NCBI GenBank assembly: GCA_026874595.1
Contig: CM049316.1
Coordinates: 67,914,676 to 67,978,675, forward strand
Length of the DNA: 64,000 nt
Direction of reading: 5' to 3'
Origin: Sipunculus nudus
Lineage: Eukaryota; Annelida; Sipuncula; Golfingiida; Sipunculidae
Under the pieces are notes generated by a model. The model did not search any database and was not told the origin of the DNA. It worked only from the letters and a program-made list of their open reading frames with translations. Below are positions 45,709 to 58,236 of this stretch, piece by piece; position 1 is the stretch's first letter, and the number at the start of each line of letters is the position of its first letter. A program made the position numbers and the translations under genes.

Positions 45709-47456
45709 GTCAAAGGTTATATCGTGAGGCTGATTGCGTGTGTTGCTTAAAATGAACGATGTTTGTGCAATTAACTTTTCAAACCACTTCTAGCTTGTTC
45801 ACACTAGTTCTTTTACTGTAAAACTGTAAATACCACCAACGGTTGTCAGATGAATACACCATAACATACTTAGAATATTTGTTCTGTAGAGCCAATGACC
45901 TTGGATGCAGTTCGGTGATTTAAATAGCGGCAGTGCTCTTAATTGGTGACATACGTATCACCACGTCAACAGAAAAATTCAAGTGTAAAATTAACATTCA
46001 AGAGACTATAATTTATTTCCTGACGATTATATTGAAATCTGAAGATCAAACTAAAACTTAAGATCTAGTTTTGTAGGGACCCGACTTTTGTTTATCTTGC
46101 TTTTGTGTAATAATATCCCAGAATTGAATTGCAAATAATATCTGTTCCAAAAATAGATTTCCGCAACACTGATTCTTACTGTTACGAAATTAACAATAAC
46201 GACATAAGAAGAAACTACTCCACAAAGTTCAACAGTCAAGCATTCCACATGATTGGAATTGTGCAAGGCTTTTTAGCTGAATCCATGTGTGCCTCTGTTT
46301 GCACATGAGAACAACCTTTCCAACAGGTTCCAGCTTATGTTAATTTTGTTTACTATTAATGCCAAAAACAAATGAATTAGCTCACGTGGTTTGCATCAAC
46401 ATTCAAGAAGTACGCCTACTGTATTTCATCCAGCGTTATACTGTGGTTATATCTTTTTGCGTAGAATAGTTTATTAGGCTCCAGATCAGTGTTATATATG
46501 AGGTCATCACGACACTGAAGGTGACTAGACCTCTGCCATATTAAATATATATGTTTTATGTCACGATCTAAATTCATTTCGGTATAATACAAACGTTTCT
46601 TAGCGGACTCATCCAAGCACATGGACCCCCATTAACTTGTTTGATAAATTACTGTGGTTCTGTGTGTAAGTAAACACAGTCTATTTATATATATTTATTT
46701 ATATATATAGAGGTCCGCTATCTCTCTCCCTCTCTTTCTTTCTCCCTCTCTCTCACTCTCTCTCTCTCTCACACACATATTTAAACAGTGATAATAACGA
46801 GAATTAAAATCAGAAGTGACATAAAGTTATTTTAAAAAAATGACCGGATAACGTATATTTTTGGTGAAAACGCACATAAATAACGATACCAACTTTAATT
46901 GCTGAACATATCGTTCACACTATTAACACTAGAAATCTGCATTTCCGGGAATGCAAGTCTCCGCCACGTGGTGGGGTTCCTATTATTAGATACTCCCCTA
47001 CCACATATTTTCTCGATAGTTTTATATCTCATGATGTATTTAGAATGATTTTGTTATCTGAAGTTAACCTAGCCAAAATTTGTATAAACCTTACCAGACT
47101 TTACCTTGAAATTACCTTGTTATAGACATCTAAGCAAAAGCTGAGCACTTGATCAAAGAAAAACAAGTTTGAATTTGAGACGGCAGCTATGGCATTATGG
47201 CTACGTGTATGTATGCTTTTGAGCAAACAAGCACTGGAATATAAGGAAACACAAACAACCTTACAGATGTCATATTAATACATAAGCGGATTACTTGAAT
47301 AAAGGCAATCAAATGTTACCTTGCGACAGCTAAGGAAGGGCTGATTCATAACTTATTAAAGCATCTCAAACATCTTCACACCTCCACTAATTAAAGCCTA
47401 TGGAAAAGCTAGGCTTATCTAAATTGCTGGCAAGGTACATATCCCCTGCTGGCAGT
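45709..47456. other. Non-coding with a (TC)n microsatellite
   Basis: A polypyrimidine CT tract lies at about 46717-46771. Elsewhere no gene is supported. Confidence 0.45.
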
Positions 47457-47521
47457 TTAGCCTGTTAACTGAACAACGGGCACTGGAGGCAGTTCAGCCA
47501 CTTCCTTGATTTTAATTGCGT
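47457..47521 (-). CDS. Possible second exon of a small secreted peptide gene
   Basis: After a pyrimidine-containing stretch ending in GGAG, the frame reads (G)AC GCA ATT..., giving DAIKIKEVAELPPVPVVQLT and one more residue, then TAA at 47457-47459. The split codon completes correctly with the phase-1 donor of the exon at 47890-47983. Evidence is limited to phase match and amino-acid composition; the acceptor is weak. Confidence 0.2.
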
Positions 47522-47889
47522 CTCCATGGGTAAGGCCAAATGTTAGATGTTGTGGGCAGACTGCTCGGAATAAAAGGAGGAAATGAGGTCCGCACTCTAT
47601 GAGTGCAAATATCTCGTTATTATCATGATATCACATAACACCGGGACGTTTTAAATACTTTCCTTACACCCCGAATGTAAGTACAAAAGAACAAAGGAAG
47701 AACAAAGTTTCTTTGTCAGAGAGTCCGCGTAAGGACTGTTTCCAGATGCAGAACCAGTGTGCAGTCACGTTAGTCAGCGGGCTTTCATTTATTACAGGGA
47801 GAGAGTGATATGCGCAATAAATAAAGCATGGGGAAGCAAGCACTGAAAAGAGCCAATATTGTAGTGGTGATCTGTGTTGATTAACTTAC

Positions 47890-47983
47890 CATTAATTAAG
47901 AAACAACAGCCGGAGAAACACTCTGGGACTGCCACGTCCAAAACGATGAGTAATAGTACATATTCGTATTCAATTGTTGTCAT
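47890..47983 (-). CDS. Signal-peptide-like first exon
   Basis: ATG (47981-47983) opens a frame starting MTTIEYEYVLLLIVLDVAVP and continuing ECFSGCCFLIN. A 9-residue hydrophobic core preceded by few charges and followed by small residues is signal-peptide-like. The exon ends at an excellent donor, AATG/GTAAGTT, in phase 1. Mature-protein exons are uncertain: a phase-compatible candidate lies at 47457-47521, giving a protein of only about 52 residues. A TTG codon extends the frame upstream but is not a plausible start. Confidence 0.35.
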
Positions 47984-50051
47984 GGATTTATTCAACCCCT
48001 GTGTTTAATTCTCATTTTTTTTATCAAAATATGATAAAAGAAATGTAACGAGAGATATGTGCATGGGTAATTTGGTAATCTAAAAACAAAACACTGAACA
48101 TTTATGAACCTCATTAAACCTCATCTTTCTTCAAAGGGAATGTTGAAATGAATACTAAAGAACAGTACATTCTTTAAATTTTTTAACTGCTTATACCCCT
48201 TACACTTTTTTGCATAATATATTCATCTTAGAATATGTTATTCATTGGTGATTTTTTCCACGCTATATATTTAGTTTTTAATAGGGGTCCATATATGATA
48301 AGATATCATCGAGTATACGATCATTAATATCTTCGATTGCCCTGAAAATCGTGTACTAATACAACCGAAATTTATGTTTTCTACTTAATGTGGTGATTTT
48401 TAGCATTTAAAGGGGGTACATATACTAATTATTGGTTCTCATCACTGATATTGCCAAAAGGCAGGCTATATCAACATTGTTAATTTAGCATTTCTGAAGA
48501 AATAACATTTCGAAAAAGGTCAAAATGGTTATTTCCCATAATCAGAGATGATGGACAACACGTTGGCCTAAGTTACCTCTGCTTATTATGAAACTATTAA
48601 CGTCAAATACTTTTTTTTATAGAAGAACCATGCTGAGGTAATTCTTTCAGAAATAATTTTAACCTGCACAACTTTAATTAACTAATTAAATGAATTAATT
48701 TAAAAAGGTTAAGGAATCTACGGACATCTGATTCTATGAAACTTAATATAGAATCGTTCATCCTGTATGGTGATACTCAAAATCTTTACCCCACTATGCA
48801 CCAGCCATTCACTGCCCGCGTCCCCATACACGTAATACTGTCACATGCTATTGGGTTTACCTAACCTTTTCGGTGTATGTATTGGGAAGAAGAGTTTCAT
48901 GGATTTTCATTGGAAAATTCTCAGGTTGATTTTAGCACTTGTTTTATGTTTTAACAGCATAGGACAGCATGTTAAATGTCTACAATCTGATACCATTTAA
49001 AAAAAATGACAGCCTTTCAATCCGAGGTGGGCGAAAACTGTCAGACTGCGTGAAGCGTGTCACATGTCCTCAAATACAATGGTAGTTCGAAAATATAAAA
49101 ATGCTTACTTTACCAAACGATAGGAAGCATAATGTAATTAAAACAGAAAAAAAAACGAGTAAACGTCAGCTGACTACAAGTCAAAATGACGATAGGCCTT
49201 GTCTCAAACTATTTCGGACTCGTATGGATTATGGGAATAATTTATTAATTCATCCTCCTTTTAACTTCTGCAGGCTTTAGATTGTGCATGCATTGGCAAG
49301 GTTTTTATATAAACCAAGATAAATGTGTCATGGTTGCATCACAAATTGGATTTTCCTGCCAGAACAAAGAAAACATTTCTTTTTCTGGATCATTAGGAAG
49401 AAGAAAGAAAACCAGAAAATATGGGATATAATATGAATTTAATACAACTGTTAGGTTGTTTGCCAGATATGCTAGATTAAGTGACTTATCCTTATTACAA
49501 TGGGCTTTCCCTACACGTGGCGGCACATAGATTTGTAGCACGCTGTAAGTTAAATATACACATCATATTAGCAGTAAGAGCAGCTCTGTTAAAAGGATGG
49601 ACGTAAATCGTTTTGCTGTCAGAAATGTATGTAAGTATCAATCGGCAAGAAAGCAGACGTCAATATTTTTTCTTCATGAATTGCTGCTATGAATGCTTTT
49701 ATGGTTACATGGTTTTAAATTTGCGATTCCGTTCAGGCAAGTGACACGGATTATGATGAACGGTCTTATGTCGCCCACGCAAGAATATGTATAATGTTAA
49801 TGGAGTGCGTATATAGTGATATATCACAGATGATGTCAGGTTCATCCGACTTCTACTTTTGTCCTTGTTAGGGCCTTTTGTATTTCTCCACGGTTTATTT
49901 GGCAATAACGTAGCAGCCATTATATTGGCTATAGTAGATAACGTTATTCTAAATGTGTCTGCTCAATGACTGGTATACATTCATTGCTCTACGAAAAAGT
50001 TCCGTCTTGAGGGGAGGACATAGGGCAGGGGTCTTTTGCGTGAGATGAACC
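47984..50051. other. Non-coding
   Basis: AT-rich. No supported gene on either strand. Confidence 0.4.
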
Positions 50052-50369
50052 ATGTATCTTCTGGCTCAGCAACCGTCACGCTATCTTGGTTCCCAGTCTG
50101 CCTTGCTCTACGCTCACGGAGGCATGGCACAAAGGCTTACATCATCGTCCCACAATACACCGCTCGATAGAACAACATTGCCACAAGTAAGGATGTTTAC
50201 AAGTATTGGTCTGCTCGCTTCGAAACGCCGTAATTATATCTCTTCAGAGGATGGCAAGTTTACAAAAACTGATTATCGCAGACTGTGGCAGAAGCACGCA
50301 AGCGGCGATACTCCAATGAGGAAGCGGGGTGTTATACTGGAAATAACTTACAATTATTATATAATTTGA
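50052..50369 (+). CDS. Hypothetical 105-codon ORF or first exon
   Basis: A complete frame from ATG to TGA in a patch clearly GC-richer than its flanks. It begins MYLLAQQPSRYLGSQSALLY and contains an internal Met followed by a Ser/Arg-rich, acid-poor stretch (MAQRLTSSSHNTPLDR). It ends with a charged segment SSEDGKFTKTDYRRLWQKH and RKRGVILEI. The N-terminal half has the composition of a mitochondrial presequence (inference only). A usable donor CCACAA/GTAAGG lies inside at about 50187, so the real exon may end there. No family recognised. Confidence 0.35.
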   Translation: MYLLAQQPSRYLGSQSALLYAHGGMAQRLTSSSHNTPLDRTTLPQVRMFTSIGLLASKRRNYISSEDGKFTKTDYRRLWQKHASGDTPMRKRGVILEITYNYYII

Positions 50370-50531
50370 TTGCAGGCTTTATTTTTATTTCTTAGATTAC
50401 TATAAATATTATATCACTGAGCTTATACTTAGCTTATATATATTTGTAATGAGTAACACAAAAAAATATAAATATATATATACATATATATATATATATA
50501 GTTACAAGTATATATAATGTATATTATAATA

Positions 50532-50576
<45 letters not shown>

Positions 50577-51133
50577 AATAATAATGATTATTATTATTAT
50601 TATTGACAACGGGAAATGATATTTCAAAATTAATAAATAAAAAAAAAGAATCGTCCCAATCACCATTTATGCCTACGAATCCCCCCCCCCCCCCGCGCAC
50701 ACAAACACAAACACACATCTGTGTAGATAAATCGACGCCACTGTTCCTCTACTTTCGTCGCCAGTTGACATATAAGCAATGGTGTAGGAAGCAGGGGACA
50801 GACGGGGCTATATCGTTATAGATATATTTACCTGACAGTGTTTCAATGTAAAGGCGATGTTACTTTTATTTACACGCCTCAAAATCATGATGATATAAAG
50901 TATTGTTCAGGTATACCAATCTTCAGAGGAGTATGAATGAGTTGTTCATATAGTTTTGACAACTTAACTGGTGGCTTTACGAGAGTTTTTCCTCTTTATA
51001 TTTAAAAAATATTATCTGTGTGAAAGAGAGTAATGTACATATATTATGTAATATATATATAATATACAAGTGTATAAAAATACATGTATATATATATTAT
51101 ATAATATATATACATACATATATATGTATGTAG

Positions 51134-51188
<55 letters not shown>

Positions 51189-53155
51189 GTGTGTATAATG
51201 CGTATTCTTAAAATATAATCGTGTTATATGTAACCAAGATTGTATTGGCGCGATGACGCACTGGCTTGTATGCATGCCCGTAGATATATGTCAATATATA
51301 GATCTTATATCTTCTTATTCTTATAAAAGGAAGTTGTTTCCTTTTGTTCTTAATGTTTTCTGAAACCGCGTTACGTATATTACTGTTTTATACCCCATTG
51401 TAGGTTATTGTTCCCTCAGTGACCTAGTTGATATGAGAATAAATAATTTTAATGTACACCATTTTGAGTGAATTTTTACGTGGCCTTTTAATTGCGTGGC
51501 AGTTACCACACGAAAACAGCCGAGTGCTTAAGTGGCTGCGGCAGAGACCGGAATGCCTGCGTGGTCGCACTGGTCGACTTGCATGGTCAGTAAATGTGAA
51601 AAGCCTGAAATTTTGATACATTGAAACTCATTTCTTCTGTCAGCATGCAATAACGGTTAATCCTTCAATTCTTCCAGGTAATACTTTTGCATAATGTTGA
51701 AATGACCACACAGAGTGGTATCACGAAAAATAACCAGGGAACAACGGGCTTAAAGGGGTCCTATCACCTATCTGACCTTTATAAACTGAAGGTAATCCCT
51801 TGGAGCTTTTATAAAAAAAGGCTAGAATATGTCGATATTACCACACACAGGCTGCTTGATTTGTTTATATCAACGTGTTTATAACTGATGCGGGCCCCAA
51901 AAAATAATCCAAACAAATTCAACAACGGCATTTGGCAGCAAGTCATATAAACCAGAGCCTTGCAAACAGCATTTTGCAACAAGTGACCTTTCTTACTCCA
52001 CATATATGCAGCCAACTACCTTGGAATACATGTTTAACAAACATTTATATACAAACATTTTGTTGATAAACAAGTTCATACATCCTTCAAGAGGGCCTTG
52101 TAAAAACTTTTCACGACCAGAATTACCCTTGGATCATTAATATATACATGGAGGAAACCAGAATCACATAGATTTACCCCAAAAGATAGTCGAATGGGCA
52201 CCTTGAAGTTTCTGTTCATATATTTACAATAACGCGACGCTTATTTTACATCGCTAAATATATCCTCAATTATTGTATCCACATATAAAATATGTTTCAC
52301 GATCAAATACATATTGTTATATTTGGTTTAAATGTTGTCGATGCATACTCTGTATTTGCTCCATTTACTTATTTCTTGTAATTTACACTTCTCAGGGGAA
52401 AATTGCTCGATATCTACGTGAAACTTGGTGTGTGAAAGAATATTTGCTGGAGGTTTGACTTTCATTATAGATAGACCTTCTGTGTGGAGAATGAACACAG
52501 AGGTGGGACATAATCATTGAATGTCAACAAGGACATTACGGGGCCGAAAATCTGGGAGAAGCAGGGCTTCGTCATGCAGGCCTTCCATCAAGATTTCATT
52601 AGCTGAACTATGCTTCCTTATTATAAGTACTAAGTAGTTTTCCAAATTTAAATACACCATTTAATCGCTAAAAACACATTATTCCTTACTTTGAGTGGTA
52701 CCCCACCTTAAATACACTATTGAGTCCCAACAAAACACATTATTTAGAATTTCCATACTCCTTTATGTCTACTGTCTACTTACTGGCAATAGGTGTTAAT
52801 TGTAGTGACATACCGAAGTGTCACCGCACACTGTCAGGAGGAAGGGCAGGCTTACTAACGAGATATGCGTATTCCCGTTTCTTTCTTCGGGAACAGCTTC
52901 CTTGTTTAAATATACATTAGATTCATCTTTTCATAGCTTCCCTACATCAATCTATCCTTTATACGTCTGACTATAATAATATATTTATCAAGTCAAAGCT
53001 CTTAATTATACTGAATGTCCCGCCTCCCATTCCGCTTCGCATTTGTAAGCATAATCACTGACCAGGTCAAGATATACATGCCGAACATGAACTTCTCACG
53101 ATGAGCACAGAACCACGAAGTAAGTGTAAAAAATATCAGTGGCTCGTATAGGATA
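50370..53155. other. AT-rich non-coding with microsatellites
   Basis: (AT)n at 50470-50500, (ATT)n at 50532-50605, C14 at 50681-50694 and (AT)n at 51136-51184. Nothing else supported. The minus-strand frame at 51424-51621 lies in a CpG-richer patch but has no motif. Confidence 0.5.
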
Positions 53156-53174
53156 CACACAATTTTATTTTTAT

Positions 53175-53305
53175 CTCGTTCCCAAGCGTTAGCGACTGGT
53201 TCCCACACGATAGTTATCTCGTTCCCACGCGATAATAACTCATTCCCACGCGATAATTATCTCGTTACCACGCGTTAGTATCTCGTTCCCACGCGTAAGT
53301 TACCC
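53175..53305. repeat. Minisatellite with CTCGTTCCCACGCGATAA
   Basis: Five to six units of about 23-27 bp, each with CTCGTTCCCACGCG plus TTAGT or ATAATTAT variants. Confidence 0.85.
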
Positions 53306-54100
53306 ATTTTTTACGTGTTCTGGGAAAACGTTTTTGAGTTTGTTTAAAGTTACTGCTTTTAAGGTTAGGGTAAGGCTTATGTGAACCTTCTGCACTAATA
53401 TATTAAACAAACTAAAACACTTGTTTCTAGCATGCGGGTAAAAACTACGAATTTCTGATTGGCTCTCTTTCTTGGGCTGCTTGGCGGCGTGTATTTCCAT
53501 AATCTTTGAGAAGAAAGCCCTGACAGGTCGCCTTTTGCAAATAAACTGTCAATCAATTTTTCACAAAATGAAATCCTGAAAATAGCATTGTGCACCTGTG
53601 TGGTATTTGTCGAGTGGCAAATACCGCGTTATATTTACCGCTATACCGCATATACCGCAAAGCGCTCCAAATCGTTTGTTAAGTAATAGATGTATTAACC
53701 TTATTACAAACAATTGTAATTTAATGTTCATCAGTGTATACTTGTTTACATTTGCTCGGTGTTTTTTTTTTAGTGGCAATTATTTACATTTCGCAGGTGT
53801 AATGTTTTACTTTATTTGATGTACTGTTTTTATTTCTGTTTTTTTTTTAAATAACTGACATCGCCAGATAGATTCTATGGTCAAGAGTATTTTAGTGATA
53901 TTTTAAATAAAAAGGCTTGTTTGCTTTTATTCTTTAATGATCTCTGACTGAGTGGCCCTGATGACATTTGACATTGTTTTAGTGCGTCTGTGTATTGAGG
54001 TGTATTTTGCACGGCTATTTTCATTTGAAAGTAAAGAGAAAATTCTACAGATAATGAGAATACTTTATTGCACTGCATGGTCATTAAAGAAGGGCACATA
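53306..54100. other. Non-coding
   Basis: Contains a small cluster of ATACCGC words at 53620-53662. No gene supported. Confidence 0.4.
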
Positions 54101-54109
54101 TAGTTCCTT

Positions 54110-54290
54110 TATATCAATTTCTATATATCAATTTCCGAGACTTTCTGGTAAAGGAAAAGTGGAAACAAACTGTCAAACAACGCACCATGCAGTGGCGACA
54201 TCTCCTGGCTAAAGAGATAACAAATGCGTTTAAAGTTAAGGAAAACGACACCAGAAGGTGCTGACACTCTTAGTATAGTACACACAGAGA
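54110..54290. repeat. Repeat family B, partial copy
   Basis: Shares CGAGACTTTCTGGTAAAGGAAA, CAACGCACCATGCAGTGGCGAC, ATCTC-TGGCTA-AG-GATAAC and GGAAAACGACACCAGAAGG-GC with 54570-54745 and 5270-5400. It lies only 460 bp from the longer copy. Confidence 0.7.
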
Positions 54291-54359
54291 CACACACAGT
54301 ATAGTAGGTTACCTTATAAGCACAATGGGTGTTGTAACTGATATGTATCGGTGTCCTAA

Positions 54360-55375
54360 CCATAAGCCTCGTCTACAATAGAGAGTCAGCAATAAGAGGA
54401 CAACCTAGATATTACTTTTACAATTCAAGATGAAACATAAAATAGATGCCGTGGGTTGTTGGACAGCTCTGTCGTCGATATCTGAACCCCAAAGTTGCAT
54501 GCCTTTTTTAAGTCGTATATCAAAATATACACACAAAAAAATGAAAGAAGTAGATAAAACACATTTTGCCACTTAATCAATTCATCTTAAGAGCCGTTGA
54601 GACTTCCTGGTGGAGAAAAAAATACAAACAATTAACGCAACGCACCATCCAGTGGCGACATCTCATGGCTATAGCGATAACAAATGCGCTTAAGGTTTAG
54701 GAAAACGGCACTGGGGGCGCCGACACTCTTTCTCCGACAGGACACGTGGCTGTATTTATTTTTTTCCTATATAACACAGATTTGAAAATATTGGACTGAT
54801 ACCATTAATTTTGTGTGAGATTACGCTGAACATACATTAAAATCAAACAATAGGTTTCTTTTAAGGCCTTTTGCCAGAACGGCTAGAGCCAACCAGAGCA
54901 GGCCTAACCATTCACTACTATCCTTCGTGACCCAAGGTCATTTTAACAATTAGATCCATTTTTTTTAACCAACAGTGTCCTGGGCTGCAGATTGATAGCA
55001 TGTCAAAAGGTGCGGAGTGGGGAGCTTCTGCTTTACAAAATGTTTCTTTAACGTTGTATTAATGGGAAAGATTTAACTTGATATATGCTGTGATATTGAA
55101 TTTGCTATACATGTGATACAGCAAGGTCACGTTTTCATAAAATAATACTTATATGATTGACCATCTGTCGTTAAGGTGTTTGTTCTGTTAGCTACATATA
55201 GCATCAAGAAGGTGAAGAAGTATGACCTTAAGCAATGATAGAAACAAATATGGCAATACTTAAAGCAAGATTATTTTACAATATACTAGCGGAACAAGAG
55301 GTAGCGAATGTGACAATGAGGTGATAAAGCAAAATGTACATGTAACACGTGTTGTTCAGAGCAAAACCCATGGGG
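54360..55375. repeat. Long dispersed repeat family B, copy 2
   Basis: Collinear with 5066-5850 (shared words given there) but about 230 bp longer because of insertions, among them 54760-55000. Divergence looks like 15-25% by eye. No coding region. Confidence 0.7.
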
Positions 55376-55802
55376 TCTGACTGCCTCCTCCCCCTATTTA
55401 ACTGCCGCAACTCTTTTCCAGAGGTTCAAACCATGTTTTACGGCCTGGATCCTACCCTTTTCCAGACTCGATTGTTTTTTTTTTGGTTAATGACCCTCTC
55501 CCTTTTTTTCAGGCTGTCTTCTGAGTATTTTATGTTGTAACCCCCCCTCTCCCCCCCCCCCCCGTCCCCGTTATTCTTTTGGTTGGATACTAATACCCGT
55601 TTCAGGTTTTTTTTTTAAACTATGATTTAAGCATAATGAAACACAACGTGTATAATAACGAAAGATGCAGTTTCAATACCATTTTTTCTCATATTTGCAA
55701 AGAAGCTTTGTATTATAAAAGCAAAAACATATAAACCCGATTTTATTTGTTTATTATAACCATATGGGTGGAAGTGGAATTTGAAATAAACGAAACCTAC
55801 AC
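55376..55802. other. Low-complexity non-coding with C runs
   Basis: C-rich interrupted runs at 55541-55563. Likely intron of the minus-strand gene that follows. Confidence 0.4.
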
Positions 55803-55847
55803 CTGGGCGCCTCCTGCACGTACTCTTTGCCCATGAGCAGGCAGTTC
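55803..55847 (-). CDS. Small 45-bp exon of an unrecognised gene
   Basis: A strong pyrimidine tract (TGTCTTCTCCTTCGCCTTT) precedes an AATGAG acceptor, and CGCCCAG/GTGTAG is the donor. Entering in phase 2 from the exon at 55924-56162, it reads NCLLMGKEYVQEAP and leaves in phase 2, so both junctions keep the frame. Confidence 0.45.
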
Positions 55848-55923
55848 CTCATTTTAAAGGCGAAGGAGAAGACAGTAATTACTTTTAGTACAGGCAGTTC
55901 AAATGTGAAAATATCCATTTTAC

Positions 55924-56162
55924 CTGGCTGAATCAAGAGTAAGAGCAGATGTTTTAGTATAGGAGTTCACCGACAGGTGTCGCTGGATATGGCGCCAGCT
56001 CTGTCTGTCAAAAGGTCTGTCTCTGGTCTGAACTAAAGCACTGTCATTCTCCACACCCGAGGTGTCGTCTATGAAGGTGAAGGATAGATCTCTGCATACA
56101 TTCGTGCACTCAGCACTATTTCCAGCCGAACGCGTATCATATGGCGGGTCAATTGAAAATAA
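55924..56162 (-). CDS. Exon of an unrecognised gene
   Basis: The acceptor is TTTCCTTCATTACAG and the donor a clear GCCAG/GTAAAA. 79 codons read SIDPPYDTRSAGNSAECTNV, then SFTFIDDTSGVENDSALVQT, RPFDRQSWRHIQRHLSVNSY and TKTSALTLDSA. Two Cys six residues apart and a Ser/Thr/Asp-rich composition suggest an extracellular protein, but I do not recognise the family. Composition stands out from the AT-rich flank. Other exons must lie on the minus strand on both sides: upstream (>56162) none is convincing, downstream the 45-bp exon fits. Confidence 0.55.
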
Positions 56163-57252
56163 CTGTAATGAAGGAAATGGAGCAAATATAGAATATACAT
56201 TAACAACATTTGTTTCAAATATAACCAACAAAAGGTATTTTTCCGTATTTTCTTTATTTTCTATATTGATAAAACTCGGATCTATTTTTGCGGTGTAATA
56301 TCTGTGGTGGTATTGTACATGTAAACAGAAATTTATGCACGTGCTTCCTTGATATATATATATATTTATAAACGGATTACTAGATTGTTTATCACAGCCG
56401 ACCAATGAGCGAGAGGCTGATCTGTGGGAAGCCGCTCGGGCCTCGAGGACTGTCATGGAAAGGGAGACCACTAAACAGTGTGCGCTGAGCCTGATTAAAC
56501 AGCTAATTATACGCGGCTAGAAACCCTAACGCGAGTTAGTATTGTGTCAGACGGAACCATTTGGGTCAATTTTATGTGCACGCAAGAGATAAGTTCGTGT
56601 CACGCCATGTGTAGTTTGGAAATGGATAGTTTATACTGCAGGTCGCTCGGGGTCCTCCGTCAGTCGTTTCATACCTTGTGTCTTTATATCACTATGAGTA
56701 GTGTAAGGCTATACAGCGGCCATTTACTCATGTTTTAATAGTGATTTGAAGGGCCTGTGCTAAGGACACTATCTTTTTCTTCTTAAAATCTGGGAATAGT
56801 GCCGTATACGTCCCTATACTTCTGCTTGCGATAGTTATGTGCAGTTTACTAACACTGCGTTCAGTTGTTTGCTTATGACACTGTGTTGAGTCCACCCCCT
56901 CCCCCCCCCCCCCCCCAACTAAATATCGGTCCTCATCACTTAGCCGAATGAACAGTTAAAGACGATATGGTCTGCTTTAAATTTTAACTTTCTCGGGCCG
57001 TAGCTTAACCCAAATGGCGGGGGGGGGGGGGGCAGTAAGCGGATGCGAGGGGCAAAGCTCCCGACGGGGAGGGTGGCCCCCTCCTTCGGTAAAGGAAATT
57101 TTGAAAAACTGTATGTATACTACTTCATTCTGGTGCATTTTTTGCTGTCATTTATTGGTCAAAACTTACTTAGAAAAAAAAATTAAAAAAAAAAGAATAT
57201 CAACTGTGCAATATTTTTTTGGCACCTCAAATCCCAGGGGGCAGCTGCTTCC

Positions 57253-57297
<45 letters not shown>

Positions 57298-58196
57298 CAG
57301 AACAGAAAATTATCCTAAGCAGTTCAAGCTATATAAAATTTATAAAAGTTAAATCTGTTTTTGTACTTGTCAAACCACTACAGTATATTTCACACTTTCA
57401 CAGATACAAACAAATTAATCGTGCCTGCATGACCACGATTATGTACGCCCCAGTAAAACTGTTCAGCTGCAAACTGCTCGCGTGATATGAATATGATCTG
57501 CCAAAGTGTGTAACTTGTTTACGTGTAATTTAAAAAAAAAGACATGAAATATAATCTTTTATAGTCTCTGCATTTGGCCAAGATGATATCATCTATTAGA
57601 CATTGAGATAACGAAGTTAATCAAAGTGGGTCAAGTTGGACACTTACGCTTAAACTGGAACTATTTTATTATGATACTAACTTCTAAAGCGGATTCTTAG
57701 CATTACCAGAGACTTAGAAGTCATGTCTAACTGTATGTATACAGACACTGAAGCAAGGAAGCATTATACCAGCTCTACTCTGACTCCCCATCATATCTTC
57801 CTTAAAATGGATACTGCAGGGTACTTGAAAACACAACAAGAACATCAACAAGTACCTGTTTTTTTGTACACGCGATAGTTTGAATTTAAGTGTTGTATAT
57901 GAAGTTCCCATAATCTCAGAAGAAGTCAAACCATATGTTACAATTTTCCAAACAGCTGTCAATTATGAACGCCTGGTGATCTCAGATTTGAATTTTGTGA
58001 GCCACGGCACGATCAGTATATGCTGACAAATAACATACCTACCCATCTACTTGTATTGAGCTAAATATTCATGTCTGTAAAACTGACTGCCCCTGTAAAC
58101 AGACGTTATACTTTAGTCAGGTGGCTGATTCGTCTTTGCCGCCGTTCTTTAGTTGTTAGTATAGTTTGTTGTTTAATTTATGAATGAAATTTCCTT

Positions 58197-58236
<40 letters not shown>

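Noticed and set aside
57791..57844. Possible 54-bp minus-strand exon (acceptor TGTTTTCAAG, donor GCTG/GTATAA)
   Set aside because: Its only open frame leaves in phase 1, which would put a stop in the exon at 55924-56162; not joined.
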